Of a DNA stretch of 64,000 bases, positions 27,199-34,654 are shown piece by piece. The notes beneath the pieces are model-generated. The model was given only the letters and a program-made list of their open reading frames with translations, did not search any database and was not told the origin of the DNA. The DNA is taken from positions 1 to 64,000 of the forward strand of contig NZ_RDQG01000024.1 of the NCBI RefSeq assembly GCF_003697815.1, given 5' to 3'. Position 1 is the stretch's first letter. Each line of letters starts with the position of its first letter. The position numbers were made by a program, and so were the translations under genes. The stretch comes from Halalkalicoccus subterraneus (GTDB lineage: Archaea; Halobacteriota; Halobacteria; Halobacteriales; Halalkalicoccaceae).

Positions 27199-27515
27199 TC
27201 CTCGTCGCCGTAGTAGTCGTCCGTCGTCGAAGCAGAACTGGCGTTCGTCTGTGCAGCGTAGGCGGCGAGACGATCGTCCTCGGCGATAGCCCAGTATCGG
27301 CCCCGATGGCGAACGAGGCCACGATCCTCGAGGCGCGAGAGTGTAGCGCCGACGCTCCCGCGCTTGATGCTGGTCGCTTCGTGGAGTTCCGTCTGCGTGA
27401 ACGCCTGATCACGGTGGTTTGCGAGGAACTGCAGTAGCCGATACGGGTGCGTCCCTTCCTGGAGATCGAGCGCGTCCACGGGTTCTTCGTCGAACCGGTC
27501 GGTGCTGATCGGCAT
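27195..27515 (-). CDS. MarR-like winged-helix antitoxin of the MazF-like module
   Basis: This is a 106-residue protein. After MPISTDRFDEEPVDALDL comes the winged helix (HPYRLLQFLANHRDQAFTQTELHEATSIKRGSVGATLSRLEDRGLVRHRGRYWAI). The tail TTDDYYGDEE is like the tail of its paralogue at 24569-24919. The start at 27515 was chosen because everything upstream is non-coding and a triple repeat covers the promoter. It is coupled to the broken MazF-like toxin by an ATGA overlap. It likely represses its own promoter through the TGCAATA repeats at 27517-27543. Confidence 0.8.
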   Translation of the reverse strand: MPISTDRFDEEPVDALDLQEGTHPYRLLQFLANHRDQAFTQTELHEATSIKRGSVGATLSRLEDRGLVRHRGRYWAIAEDDRLAAYAAQTNASSASTTDDYYGDEE

Positions 27516-27516
27516 A

Positions 27517-27543
27517 TGCAATAGAATGCAATATAGTGCAATA
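27517..27543 (-). promoter_or_regulatory. triple 10-bp-spaced operator repeat over the promoter
   Basis: TGCAATA occurs three times at exactly ten-base intervals (27517, 27527, 27537), i.e. on one face of the helix, ending two bases before the antitoxin start codon. The third copy overlaps the TATA-like TTTATTG that would drive a leaderless transcript from 27515. The layout fits cooperative autorepression by the winged-helix antitoxin. Confidence 0.6.
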
Positions 27544-27670
27544 AACTGTGGGTGTGGGGAACGAAATCCGTGGCATCGACGGATAGTGGAGGAGTAGCCG
27601 TGTCCACCCAGCCACCGGAGCAACAGCTGAACGGTTCAAATCCGATTCTGAAGCGGGAATCCACTCACCA

Positions 27671-28177
27671 TCACAGGATCGCATCCGATGGAACGTGCGG
27701 GCGATCCTCGTCCCACGAGATGGCAGCGAGAAGCGCAACGAGATGGTCGAGACGTTGATCAAAGACGTTCAACGGATGTGTATCGAGAAACGCTGCGGCC
27801 TCGCGTTGAACCGTCTCTCCACGGTGATCGATCTGGAAGTGGCATTCACCGAGATCCATGTGCGTTTCATCCTGATGCCACCCAAGCATGAGGTCTCGTT
27901 CGGGCTCAACCCACTGGATCTTGTAGAAGTCGTACGGATGATCCGGCGGAAAATCAAATGAAATGTAGAGCTCAGCGTCATCACCTAAGGCAGCCGACTG
28001 CAGGAATCGGTGGGGATCGATAGCGGCACGTACACCGACTTTGTTCTCGGCGGAAGTGTGATACCACACGTTTCGAATCGGCGTGTCCGCCGAATCGACT
28101 TGTGTCTGAAGCCGATTGTGGAGACGAGTAAGTAGCGTCCGTCGATCGAGATTCGATCGATTGGCGAGGAAGATCAT
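27671..28177 (-). CDS. TumE-like toxin, partner of DUF7342-type regulator
   Basis: This 168-residue protein has an N-terminal helix (RRTLLTRLHNRLQTQV). Beta strands with YDFYKIQWVEPERDLMLGWHQDETHMDLGECHFQIDH follow (about residues 85-125), then a C-terminal helix pair (NVFDQRLDHLVALLAAI). The aromatic strand, W-H-x-D-x-x-H turn and C-H-F-Q-I-D-H strand repeat the core plan of the toxins at 5497, 22812 and 28891. It begins seven bases after the stop of the regulator at 28184-28741, so the pair is one operon. The toxin role is inferred from pairing and pattern. Confidence 0.65.
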   Translation of the reverse strand: MIFLANRSNLDRRTLLTRLHNRLQTQVDSADTPIRNVWYHTSAENKVGVRAAIDPHRFLQSAALGDDAELYISFDFPPDHPYDFYKIQWVEPERDLMLGWHQDETHMDLGECHFQIDHRGETVQREAAAFLDTHPLNVFDQRLDHLVALLAAISWDEDRPHVPSDAIL

Positions 28178-28183
28178 CGGATC

Positions 28184-28741
28184 CTACTGGGAGAGTGGGG
28201 ACGAGGAGTTCGATGGCTCGTTCTGCCCAGGATAGAGGGATTGAGCATCGTCGTAGAGTTCAAGCGCATGTTTCAGGAGACGTTTGTTGTCCTCACACCG
28301 TTCCCAGCGGCGGAGGATGCGACTCCGTTCTCGCACGTCCTCGCTGGAGAGGCTCTCGTCGGTGAGTGTCGCTTCGAGATCGTCGCATGAGTCGACGCCG
28401 TAGTCAGCCATCCAGTCCTCGATCGTCTCCTGAATGCTCGCAATTTCCTCGCGAAGGTCAGCCTGGCTGTGTTCGTTGATCAACTCGGTGAGTTCGTTGA
28501 AGTAGCGAAGTTGGTAGTTCGGCGCGTATTTCGTGTTGCCGTCGTCTCCTTCGATGGCGTGTACCTGCCCGAATTCAACGAGCATCTCCAGTTCGTCTTT
28601 CGCGGTTTGCCAGGAGGAAACCTGTGCTTCGGCGCGTACCCAGTCAACGGAGCGCGACTGGGTGAGCGTCATCGCGATCTCTCTCACACGCTCGCGAGAC
28701 GAAAGCCCCTCCGTCCACGAGTTGAGTCCAGAGTCAGTCAT
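28184..28741 (-). CDS. DUF7342-like winged-helix regulator/antitoxin
   Basis: This 185-residue protein reads MTDSGLNSWTEGLSSRERVREIAMTLTQSRSVDWVRAEAQVSSWQTAKDELEMLVEFGQVHAI, an N-terminal winged helix. A long helical domain follows (YFNELTELINEHSQADLREEIASIQETIEDWMADYG, then RSRILRRWERCEDNKRLLKHALELYDDA). This winged helix plus coiled helical half is the haloarchaeal DUF7342-like plan, shared with 29337-29855. I set the start at 28741 because the upstream part is the promoter region and TATA-like sequence fits a leaderless start there. It is first in an operon with the toxin at 27671-28177. Confidence 0.75.
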   Translation of the reverse strand: MTDSGLNSWTEGLSSRERVREIAMTLTQSRSVDWVRAEAQVSSWQTAKDELEMLVEFGQVHAIEGDDGNTKYAPNYQLRYFNELTELINEHSQADLREEIASIQETIEDWMADYGVDSCDDLEATLTDESLSSEDVRERSRILRRWERCEDNKRLLKHALELYDDAQSLYPGQNEPSNSSSPLSQ

Positions 28742-28760
28742 ACAGGCTAGTACGTAGTCA

Positions 28761-28775
28761 GATCTATTATATCTA
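28761..28775 (-). promoter_or_regulatory. promoter with inverted AGAT/ATCT arms
   Basis: On the minus strand AGATATAATAGATCT is centred 27 bases before the start at 28741, so it is the TATA box of a leaderless transcript. Its outer AGAT/ATCT symmetry could serve as an operator for the regulator it drives. A decayed copy of this promoter region is part of the mosaic at 5937-6175. Confidence 0.5.
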
Positions 28776-28890
28776 TTGAGCACTCTCACATATACGAGAG
28801 CAATTACACACTTGGAAGGGTAGCCGTGGTTGTGATCGGCCCGTATGTAATCAGAGACGATCGCTTTAACCACCCTCTTGATACGGAAAA

Positions 28891-29340
28891 TCAGGGAGGG
28901 TTCGACATACTCTTGAGTCGATTCAGATCCGCGCTCTCATAGGCAACACGCCACATCGTGTGGACTGCACGAGTAACGAGTGAGACCTCTCCAACGCGGA
29001 TACAGGATGGCTCGGTGTCGACAGTTCGAGCATCCGGTGGTGAATGGAAATGCCGGTCAGGAGAATGGGTGTTGGGATGTCGGTCGAATCGCCAGTTTAC
29101 ATCTGCGCTGTCGACGTAGTGAAACGAGTAGTTATCCAGTGTACTCCACTGGATGTCGAATCGTGCCGAGTCGGCATCGCCGAGTCCGTCAGTGAGTTCG
29201 ATTCTGAGTTCTGTGGGGGTAACTGGGTCGTCGTAGCCTGTTTCTGCGACCACTGGTTCGAGATTCAGCCAGAGCGTCCGAATGCGCTGAAGTGCCGGGA
29301 GGTAGATCGTTCCGAACTCACCGGCACGATCAGTGGTCAT
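28891..29340 (-). CDS. TumE-like toxin, partner of second DUF7342-type regulator
   Basis: This is a 149-residue protein. The N-terminal helix (GTIYLPALQRIRTLWLNLEPVV) is followed by TPTELRIELTDG and the core ARFDIQWSTLDNYSFHYVDS, WRFDRHPNTHSPDRHFHSPPDA (about residues 60-105), then a C-terminal helix region. The R-F-D-R-H-P-N-x-H and H-F-H-x-P-P-D-A elements are shared with the truncated gene at 22812 and echo the TumE type at 5497. The start overlaps the regulator's stop by four bases (ATGA), so the regulator is first and the toxin second. A degenerate copy of its 3' end lies at 6029-6175. Confidence 0.7.
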   Translation of the reverse strand: MTTDRAGEFGTIYLPALQRIRTLWLNLEPVVAETGYDDPVTPTELRIELTDGLGDADSARFDIQWSTLDNYSFHYVDSADVNWRFDRHPNTHSPDRHFHSPPDARTVDTEPSCIRVGEVSLVTRAVHTMWRVAYESADLNRLKSMSNPP

Positions 29341-29855
29341 GCTGTGAGCTGCTCACTCGCCTCGTCGTAGGCGAGGGCCGCCTGCGCGACTGCGAGGTTC
29401 TGGCGTGTCGTCTTCCATGCAGTGACGTCTTCCCACTCCTCATTCGCTTCGTTGGGCAATTGCCGTGCCAGCTCTTCGGGTGAGAGTGCATCGTATTGTG
29501 CTTCGTAGTCTCGAATTTCCGCTTTCATCCGTCTAATGCCGCCGAGAATTTCGTCTCGGGTGGCCTGCTCTCTGAGTTCATGAATCCGCGTCATCAGCAC
29601 GCGATCATCGTCACGTCGGTAGCGTGTGGTGCGGCCGTCCTGTGCGGTAGCCGCGAATCCGGTCGCAACAAGCGCATCTAGATGCCGGCGAGAGGTTGGT
29701 TCGCTTACAAGTGCGCGCTCGGCGATCTCGGCCGCAGACTGTCCGTCATGAGTCTGTTCGAGGACTTCATAGATGCGTTCAAATGGCGTCGTCTCTTCCT
29801 TCCACTCCTCGGTTACGTGGTCGTTGATGTCTGTCCAGCTGTTGTCGTCGGTCAT
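29337..29855 (-). CDS. DUF7342-like winged-helix regulator/antitoxin (second copy)
   Basis: This 172-residue protein has an acidic start (MTDDNSWTDINDHVTEEWKEETTPFERIYEVLEQT). A winged helix follows (GQSAAEIAERALVSEPTSRRHLDALVATGFAATAQDGRTTRYRRDDD), then a helical half (IRRMKAEIRDYEAQYDALSPEELARQLPNEANEEWEDVTAWKTTRQNLAVAQAALAYDEASEQL). The fold order is that of DUF7342-like haloarchaeal regulators. The start at 29855 fits the family better than an upstream ATG at 29903, which would add hydrophobic residues from the promoter. An AT-rich AAAATTATTT about 30 bases upstream and a TTTTCTGGAAAA palindrome (29887-29898) are plausible promoter and operator. Confidence 0.78.
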   Translation of the reverse strand: MTDDNSWTDINDHVTEEWKEETTPFERIYEVLEQTHDGQSAAEIAERALVSEPTSRRHLDALVATGFAATAQDGRTTRYRRDDDRVLMTRIHELREQATRDEILGGIRRMKAEIRDYEAQYDALSPEELARQLPNEANEEWEDVTAWKTTRQNLAVAQAALAYDEASEQLTA

Positions 29856-30002
29856 ACGAGTCAGTACGCTCTCCAAAGACAAATAATTTTCTGGAAAAAA
29901 CATTCCTTCCTAATCAGTGTCCTTCTTGGAATCCAATCTAGTGGATAGCGACTGAACTGACCATATTCGACCTGTATCTGGAATGAGGCTAACACTCCTT
30001 TC

Positions 30003-30179
30003 TCAACAACTGAACCCCGTATAGGGTGAGAACGAAGGGTAGTTTACTCGATCGTCTACGCTGAGCTTGCCGCTGATGGCCACTTCAGTACAGGATCGAA
30101 GTTGGATCAGTCCTTCGAGGATTTCAGTATTCACATCGTAGAGCCGTCGCGAAACGCCCTGTTCTACGCGAGCGTAGGC
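30003..30179 (-). pseudogene. short coding remnant
   Basis: In the 360-base gap between the toxin-antitoxin island and the FAD monooxygenase, one minus-strand frame reads RVEQGVSRRLYDVNTEILEGL and IQLRSCTEVAISGKLSVDD before a stop at 30003. It begins right after a TGA and has no start codon. The first 40 residues look like genuine protein (amphipathic helix then strand). Family unknown; probably the C-terminal scrap of an island gene. The rest of the gap shows nothing recognisable. Confidence 0.3.
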
Positions 30180-30262
30180 TCATCAGTGCAATCAGAGCTA
30201 TCTCGCCCGTGTCCGAGTTGATTGACGGACCGGTCTCCAAGAAGCGAGAACATCGGAGTACA

Positions 30263-31522
30263 CTACTCGATAAAATGGGATTGCGTTACAGAAATCGACC
30301 GATCGCCGAGCGCGAACGATTCGATCGATTTTCGAATCGGCGGCAATTGAGGAACGAGCCAACTAAAGATACTCGCCGATCCCCGCACCAGTAGTTCAGG
30401 AACGTACTGTCCATAGGTAATCCAGAATGCGAGATTCTGTGCGCCGCGCCGCTGCAATGAGATAACGCGCTCAACTGTCGGGCGACGGCGTGTTTCAAAT
30501 TCGGCCAGAGTCTCCTCGGGCACTACTCCTGTGCTGTCACGTAGCGCCGTGGCGAGCACATCGTGGATCACGACTGCATCCTCGATAGCCAGCGGATTCC
30601 CTTGAGCGCCTATTGGACTTGCGGTATGTGCAGCGTCCCCTACTAACGCCATTCCATCCCGGGACCAGGTTTCTGCAGTACCCGGTGCGATATCAAGTAG
30701 GGTAGTGTCCCGGAAGCCATCGAGATGACGATACATTGCCGACGCGAGTTCGGAATCGATGGCTGCGATGCGGTTAGAGAACGCGCTGAAGCCCCCGGCT
30801 CGAATCGACGTCCATTCACCATCCAGTATCGGATATCCCACTTGGAGTTCGCCGTCTCCCAATCCGAAATACAGGAGAATACCGTTACGATCGATGCGGC
30901 CCTCAGTGCGGGCATCAATCGCTCCACTTGGAAGTTTGAACCACACAAGATCTATCGGGGATTCGAAAAACCCAGGATCGATTCCAGTGCTTGACCGGAC
31001 TGTGGAGTAGCGCCCGTCGGCACCGACTACCACGCGCGTATCGAATCGAACGTCGGCATCCGCTTTGCGATCGTGAGCCTCGATGCCTTGGATGGTGCCA
31101 TTGCCTTCGACTCGCAAATCTGTGACTGTCGTCGAGGGGTGGAACGTGAACGTAGTATATGCATCCGCTCGATCGACGAGATATTCTAGTAACGACGGTT
31201 GTTCCATCATCAAGGCGTAAGGATACTCGGTATCGAGCACGTCGAAGTCCAGAACTGAAACATCTGTTCCGTAGAGTGAGAACGTACCGTCGGTCACGGT
31301 TTCGTGAGCGAGATCGAGTACATCGTCGAGAACACCCATTTCGTCGAAGAGGCGAATCACACCTGGATTCCACCCGAACCCACGGTACTCGCGCTCGAAC
31401 GTCGCGGCCCGCTCGATGAGTGCAACATCGACCCCACTCCGAGCGAGCAAGTACCCTAGAACAGCACCACCAGGCCCACAACCGGCGATAGCGACATCCG
31501 TGGTTTCGACACGATCAGGCAT
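30263..31522 (-). CDS. FAD-dependent monooxygenase/oxidoreductase
   Basis: This 419-residue flavoprotein is of the aromatic-hydroxylase (PHBH-like) group. The dinucleotide motif VAIAGCGPGGAVLGYLLARSGVDVALIERA is at residues about 8-37. The DG-type motif is RVVVGADGRYSTVRS near residue 155, and the FAD-ribityl GD motif MALVGDAAHTASPIGAQGNPLAIEDA is at about residue 285-310. Such enzymes hydroxylate or epoxidise aromatic or isoprenoid substrates with NAD(P)H and oxygen; this one may also be a geranylgeranyl-reductase-like enzyme. No operon partner exists. The intact gene stands alone between decayed regions. Confidence 0.88.
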   Translation of the reverse strand: MPDRVETTDVAIAGCGPGGAVLGYLLARSGVDVALIERAATFEREYRGFGWNPGVIRLFDEMGVLDDVLDLAHETVTDGTFSLYGTDVSVLDFDVLDTEYPYALMMEQPSLLEYLVDRADAYTTFTFHPSTTVTDLRVEGNGTIQGIEAHDRKADADVRFDTRVVVGADGRYSTVRSSTGIDPGFFESPIDLVWFKLPSGAIDARTEGRIDRNGILLYFGLGDGELQVGYPILDGEWTSIRAGGFSAFSNRIAAIDSELASAMYRHLDGFRDTTLLDIAPGTAETWSRDGMALVGDAAHTASPIGAQGNPLAIEDAVVIHDVLATALRDSTGVVPEETLAEFETRRRPTVERVISLQRRGAQNLAFWITYGQYVPELLVRGSASIFSWLVPQLPPIRKSIESFALGDRSISVTQSHFIE

Positions 31523-32183
31523 ATCTACTGTTTCGATTGTCAGCGATTTATACCTCTTGGGCCGCGTTCATACGCTCCAGAGTGGACGTGTCACGAGCTA
31601 TTCCGTCTGTACAGAATCTTTCGTGAGTATCTCACGGCACTTCACAATATACGCACTATTACTGAGAACCAGTTACGAATGATTTCGATCGCAAAATCCG
31701 ATATTTGCTCACGAGATGTTGCTCACACGTCTTCAGTTCGGAAAAACACCCAAGAGATTGGGAAGTGGGGGAGGGGAGTTGACAGCAGTGTGGATGAATA
31801 TGCCATCGACAGGCTGTCACTCGAACCGCACTAAATGGTAGAACGTTACCCCTATTAATTAATTTCTATCTAAATGGCCCCACACAATATCTGGCCAGGA
31901 AAGACAGTCGTTGAACAAATCTCTATTTGCATGCCTGACAGACTGTCAACGGATAGTAGGTTCCTCCTGTCTTCCCTGCATGCGTAACTAACGGCTCTTG
32001 TGCGGCCAATTGCTGGCTCATAGGGCGACTTTTGAGCACTCGACCGCCTTCGGGCAGGGGAGGATTAGTGCGCTTCAATTCGCGAGCAAAAATTTGACCC
32101 AGCGTTTTGGGCCTTATTGAAACCCTTAGTCGGCGATAGATACAGAGAAAACAGATATCAAGAACAGTTACGACTTGAAAGCT
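31523..32183. other. intergenic region, no gene recognised
   Basis: About 660 AT-richer bases lie between the FAD enzyme and the glycine-zipper relic. A long minus-strand frame exists (31923-32438), but it is antisense to the glycine-zipper gene and low in acidic residues, so I do not call it. A TTAATTAATT block at 31855-31864 is the most AT-rich spot. Confidence 0.4.
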
Positions 32184-32458
32184 ATGTTTGGCGACGAGAT
32201 TCAAGGAGTTGGTGACGTTTCGCTGGCGGTATGGATCGCTATGGGGATGGCACTTGGAACCCGCCTTGGATCCGCACTCGGCGTCGTTCTGAATAATATC
32301 CCACTCGGAGTTGCATTGGGGGCGCGATGGGAATGGGATTAGGGGCGGCGTTGGGTGTGGCGTTCGGTGCGACATTTGAAGACGAATGGGAGGAACTGGA
32401 TCGTTCGATTGTAGAAGTGATATATTACCGAAGATCAAAACCCTATCCCCAGCTGTGA
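32184..32458 (+). pseudogene. frameshifted glycine-zipper membrane mini-protein
   Basis: The first frame reads MFGDEIQGVGDVSLAVWIAM, then GMALGTRLGSALGVVL, and stops at TAG 32340. Adding one base to the run of five G at 32318-32322 restores the frame into GAMGMGLGAALGVAFGA and a charged tail ending at 32458. The repaired product has about 90 residues and G-x3-G/A repeats on a hydrophobic helix hairpin, like the intact 60-residue protein at 33622-33804. The break is in a homopolymer, so a sequencing error or a phase-variable tract is possible. It lies tail-to-tail with the M23 peptidase gene and overlaps its 3' end. Confidence 0.6.
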
Positions 32459-33492
32459 GCGTCCTTCTTCTTCGAGCCTACCGGACCCGCCCGGCGCTGA
32501 CGGACGCGATCACCGGCCCAGAGGTACACCCCGTCTCCGCCCTCCCGGTCGGCGTAGACCGCGCGCTCGGCTGCCTTCCAGTCGTCGCGCTCGATGTCGA
32601 CGCCGTGGAAGCGCGGCGCGAGGCCCGCGGCGGTCCAGAAGTCGGGCGTATCCTGGAGCTGGTAGTGGAGGTGCGGTTCGCTGGAGTGTCCGGAGTTGCC
32701 ACACCGACCGATGACGTCGCCCGCCGCGACTTCCTGACCCTCCGAGACCGCTATGCTCCCGGCCTGGAGGTGTGCGAGGAAGGAGTACTCCCCGTCGGCG
32801 TGCTCGATAGTGACGTGGTTGCCCGCGATGTCCCAGGTGCGCCACTCGACGAGCGCCGTCCCGACGCCCGGGTAGTCCCGGCGGCGGTCGCTCACGTCCA
32901 CGACCGTCCCGTCGGCGGGCGCGACGATCGGCTCGCCGTAGGCGTAGTAGTCCTCCAGTTTGTTTCTCGACCCGGCGTGGGTCTCCCCGTCGTCGTCGGT
33001 TTGCAGGAAGTCGTAGGCGTAGCGCTGGGAGAAGATGTTCCACGAGTGGGAGGTGTCGGGCGTGACGCCCCCGTTGACCACTTTCCACTCGCCCCCAACA
33101 GGGAGACGCAACTCCGTCTCGGGGGTGTGTCGCTCCATGCTCGGCAGATCGCCCCGGTATCGAACGTACGCGACCCCCTGTCCGCCGAGCTGGAGTATCT
33201 GTGTGAAAATCCCCCACGGTGTGAATGCCCAGCGGAGCACCCCGAAGAGGTAGACCGCCCGCTCGCGGTTCGTTATCTCGTACTCGAAACCGTCCTCGTC
33301 GCTCGACACGGTCGAGAGCAAAATGGGGAGTAGTCCCCCGCCCAGATAACAGAGGAAGGCCAGCCACCACGGCCCGTCGAAGTGGTTCACGGTGAACCCG
33401 AGCGCGAAGCCGGCACCCACGACGAGCCACATGTTGACGCCGGCGAGGCGTTCGAGCACACGCTGGGGCAGGGAACGAGCGCGTTCGGTCAT
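32443..33492 (-). CDS. membrane-anchored M23-family (LytM-like) metallopeptidase
   Basis: This 349-residue protein has two or three N-terminal TMs (MWLVVGAGFALGFTVNHF; WWLAFLCYLGGGLLPILL; a third at FGVLRWAFTPWGIF), then a soluble domain with the M23 pattern. RYAYDF carries the Asp ligand, IVAPADGTVVDV is a typical strand, GNHVTIEH and SEPHLHYQLQD (HLH zinc ligands) follow. M23 enzymes cut peptidoglycan cross-bridges, which haloarchaea lack, so the substrate here must be different, e.g. S-layer protein or a secreted peptide. The start at 33492 was chosen because upstream sequence is non-coding. It is flanked on both sides by glycine-zipper mini-protein genes. Confidence 0.85.
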   Translation of the reverse strand: MTERARSLPQRVLERLAGVNMWLVVGAGFALGFTVNHFDGPWWLAFLCYLGGGLLPILLSTVSSDEDGFEYEITNRERAVYLFGVLRWAFTPWGIFTQILQLGGQGVAYVRYRGDLPSMERHTPETELRLPVGGEWKVVNGGVTPDTSHSWNIFSQRYAYDFLQTDDDGETHAGSRNKLEDYYAYGEPIVAPADGTVVDVSDRRRDYPGVGTALVEWRTWDIAGNHVTIEHADGEYSFLAHLQAGSIAVSEGQEVAAGDVIGRCGNSGHSSEPHLHYQLQDTPDFWTAAGLAPRFHGVDIERDDWKAAERAVYADREGGDGVYLWAGDRVRQRRAGPVGSKKKDAHSWG

Positions 33493-33591
33493 ACTGTTCG
33501 GTGATTCATGAACGAAATAGTCGTTTTGGCTCTGTTGAAATCCTTGGCAAGTAATACATTCGGGCCTGGTTTCGACCAGTACGGAGGGAAG

Positions 33592-33600
33592 ACTTAATAT
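33592..33600 (+). promoter_or_regulatory. TATA box for glycine-zipper gene
   Basis: CTTAATATT is centred 26 bases before the ATG at 33622, fitting a leaderless transcript. The gene is divergent from the M23 peptidase gene, so the 129-base gap holds both promoters. Confidence 0.55.
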
Positions 33601-33621
33601 TTCAATATGTGACTGAAGCAT

Positions 33622-33804
33622 ATGTCTGAAGAACAGGGTGAACCGGACTCCCGAAACAAGATGGGGACAGGTATTGCGGTTGGAGCAGGGCTCGGAGCAG
33701 GCTTGGGCGTTGTAATGGACGATTTCACACAGTGGTTGGCTATTGGTATGGGAATAGGAATCGCTCTCGGTGCAGCTTGGAGTCAAACTGGGAACAACAG
33801 TTAG
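33622..33804 (+). CDS. glycine-zipper membrane mini-protein
   Basis: This 60-residue protein has a short charged N-terminus (MSEEQGEPDSRNK), then GTGIAVGAGLGAGLGVVMDD, a turn (FTQ), and WLAIGMGIGIALGAAW. The two hydrophobic helices carry G-x3-G/A-x3-G zippers, which pack tightly in membranes and drive oligomerisation. Glycine-zipper hairpins are seen in bacteriocin-like peptides, Tle/TA toxins and small membrane proteins of unknown role. A frameshifted relative lies at 32184-32458 and the M23 peptidase gene is between them. Function here is unknown. Confidence 0.7.
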   Translation: MSEEQGEPDSRNKMGTGIAVGAGLGAGLGVVMDDFTQWLAIGMGIGIALGAAWSQTGNNS

Positions 33805-33940
33805 TTCGAGCTCATTTCAAAACATATCGCGATCAGTCCAGTTCGTATTGGAGAATTGATATCCCTAGACGACCTACCTATCGTTCGGTAAAGATGAATT
33901 GATATGCGAGTGCGACGTGAGGCAATATTCGAATTAGTAG

Positions 33941-34435
33941 CTACTCGCGGGCAAGGAGATAGCCGACGAGGGCCCCAATGACGACTGTTCCCCCGTATGT
34001 AGGCAGCAAACCGAGTGCACCAAGGAACAGCGGGACGAGGGGGAGCAAAACGAAGTCAGTGAGTAACTGAACCAACGGAGACACGCCCGGCTGCGGTTCG
34101 AAAGGGATTCCCTGGGCTACGACGAGGGCAAGTTCGAGAATGTAGAACGGCACCGGAAGTGCGAGGAAACCGACGAGCGCGCCGACCGCAGCTCCGCGGC
34201 GCGGCGAACGTTCGGCGCCAAGGCGTTCCCAGAGAAGCCACGCGAGAAGTGCCCCACCGAGTACTCCGCCAACGACGAACAGCCACAGGAAGCCGGACGG
34301 TAGGCTGAAGCCGCGACCTGCGAGCAAATTCTGAACGGATTCAGTGAGGATAAACAGGAGTGCGAAGACGCCGCCTGTAGCTCCGAACGTTCGCACGGGA
34401 TGCCACCGGGCAACCGCTAGTGGCTCCCAAGCCAT
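33941..34435 (-). CDS. four-helix integral membrane protein
   Basis: This 164-residue protein has TMs near residues 17-33 (TFGATGGVFALLFIL), 47-67 (LWLFVVGGVLGGALLAWLLW), 80-105 and 120-160 (LLPLVPLFLGALGLLPTYGGTVVIGALVGYLLA). The start MAWEPLAVARWHPVRTFG is positively charged, as expected for an inside N-terminus. No family motif is recognised. It stands alone, with short flanks. Confidence 0.65.
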   Translation of the reverse strand: MAWEPLAVARWHPVRTFGATGGVFALLFILTESVQNLLAGRGFSLPSGFLWLFVVGGVLGGALLAWLLWERLGAERSPRRGAAVGALVGFLALPVPFYILELALVVAQGIPFEPQPGVSPLVQLLTDFVLLPLVPLFLGALGLLPTYGGTVVIGALVGYLLARE

Positions 34436-34654
34436 ACCAGCGTGAAGCCGAAGAAAGCTAATAACGTTGCCCTCTACTCGGCTTCGCGTGGTATCTGTCT
34501 CTGGTTTCTAGCGAGGATTGTACGTAAGCGCGAATCTACAGATCCCATCGATGCGTACGTACGAACTATCTACCGCCTCCCTCATCCAGCGGAGGAGTGA
34601 ATAACTAGGCTTTCAACAGAGCCGAGGTTTCGGATTTTAAGCGGCGTAGCTCTC

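Noticed and set aside
31923-32438. 171-codon open frame on the minus strand
   Set aside because: It is antisense to the glycine-zipper gene and low in acidic residues for a haloarchaeal protein. It has no recognisable domain, so I treat it as a shadow frame.
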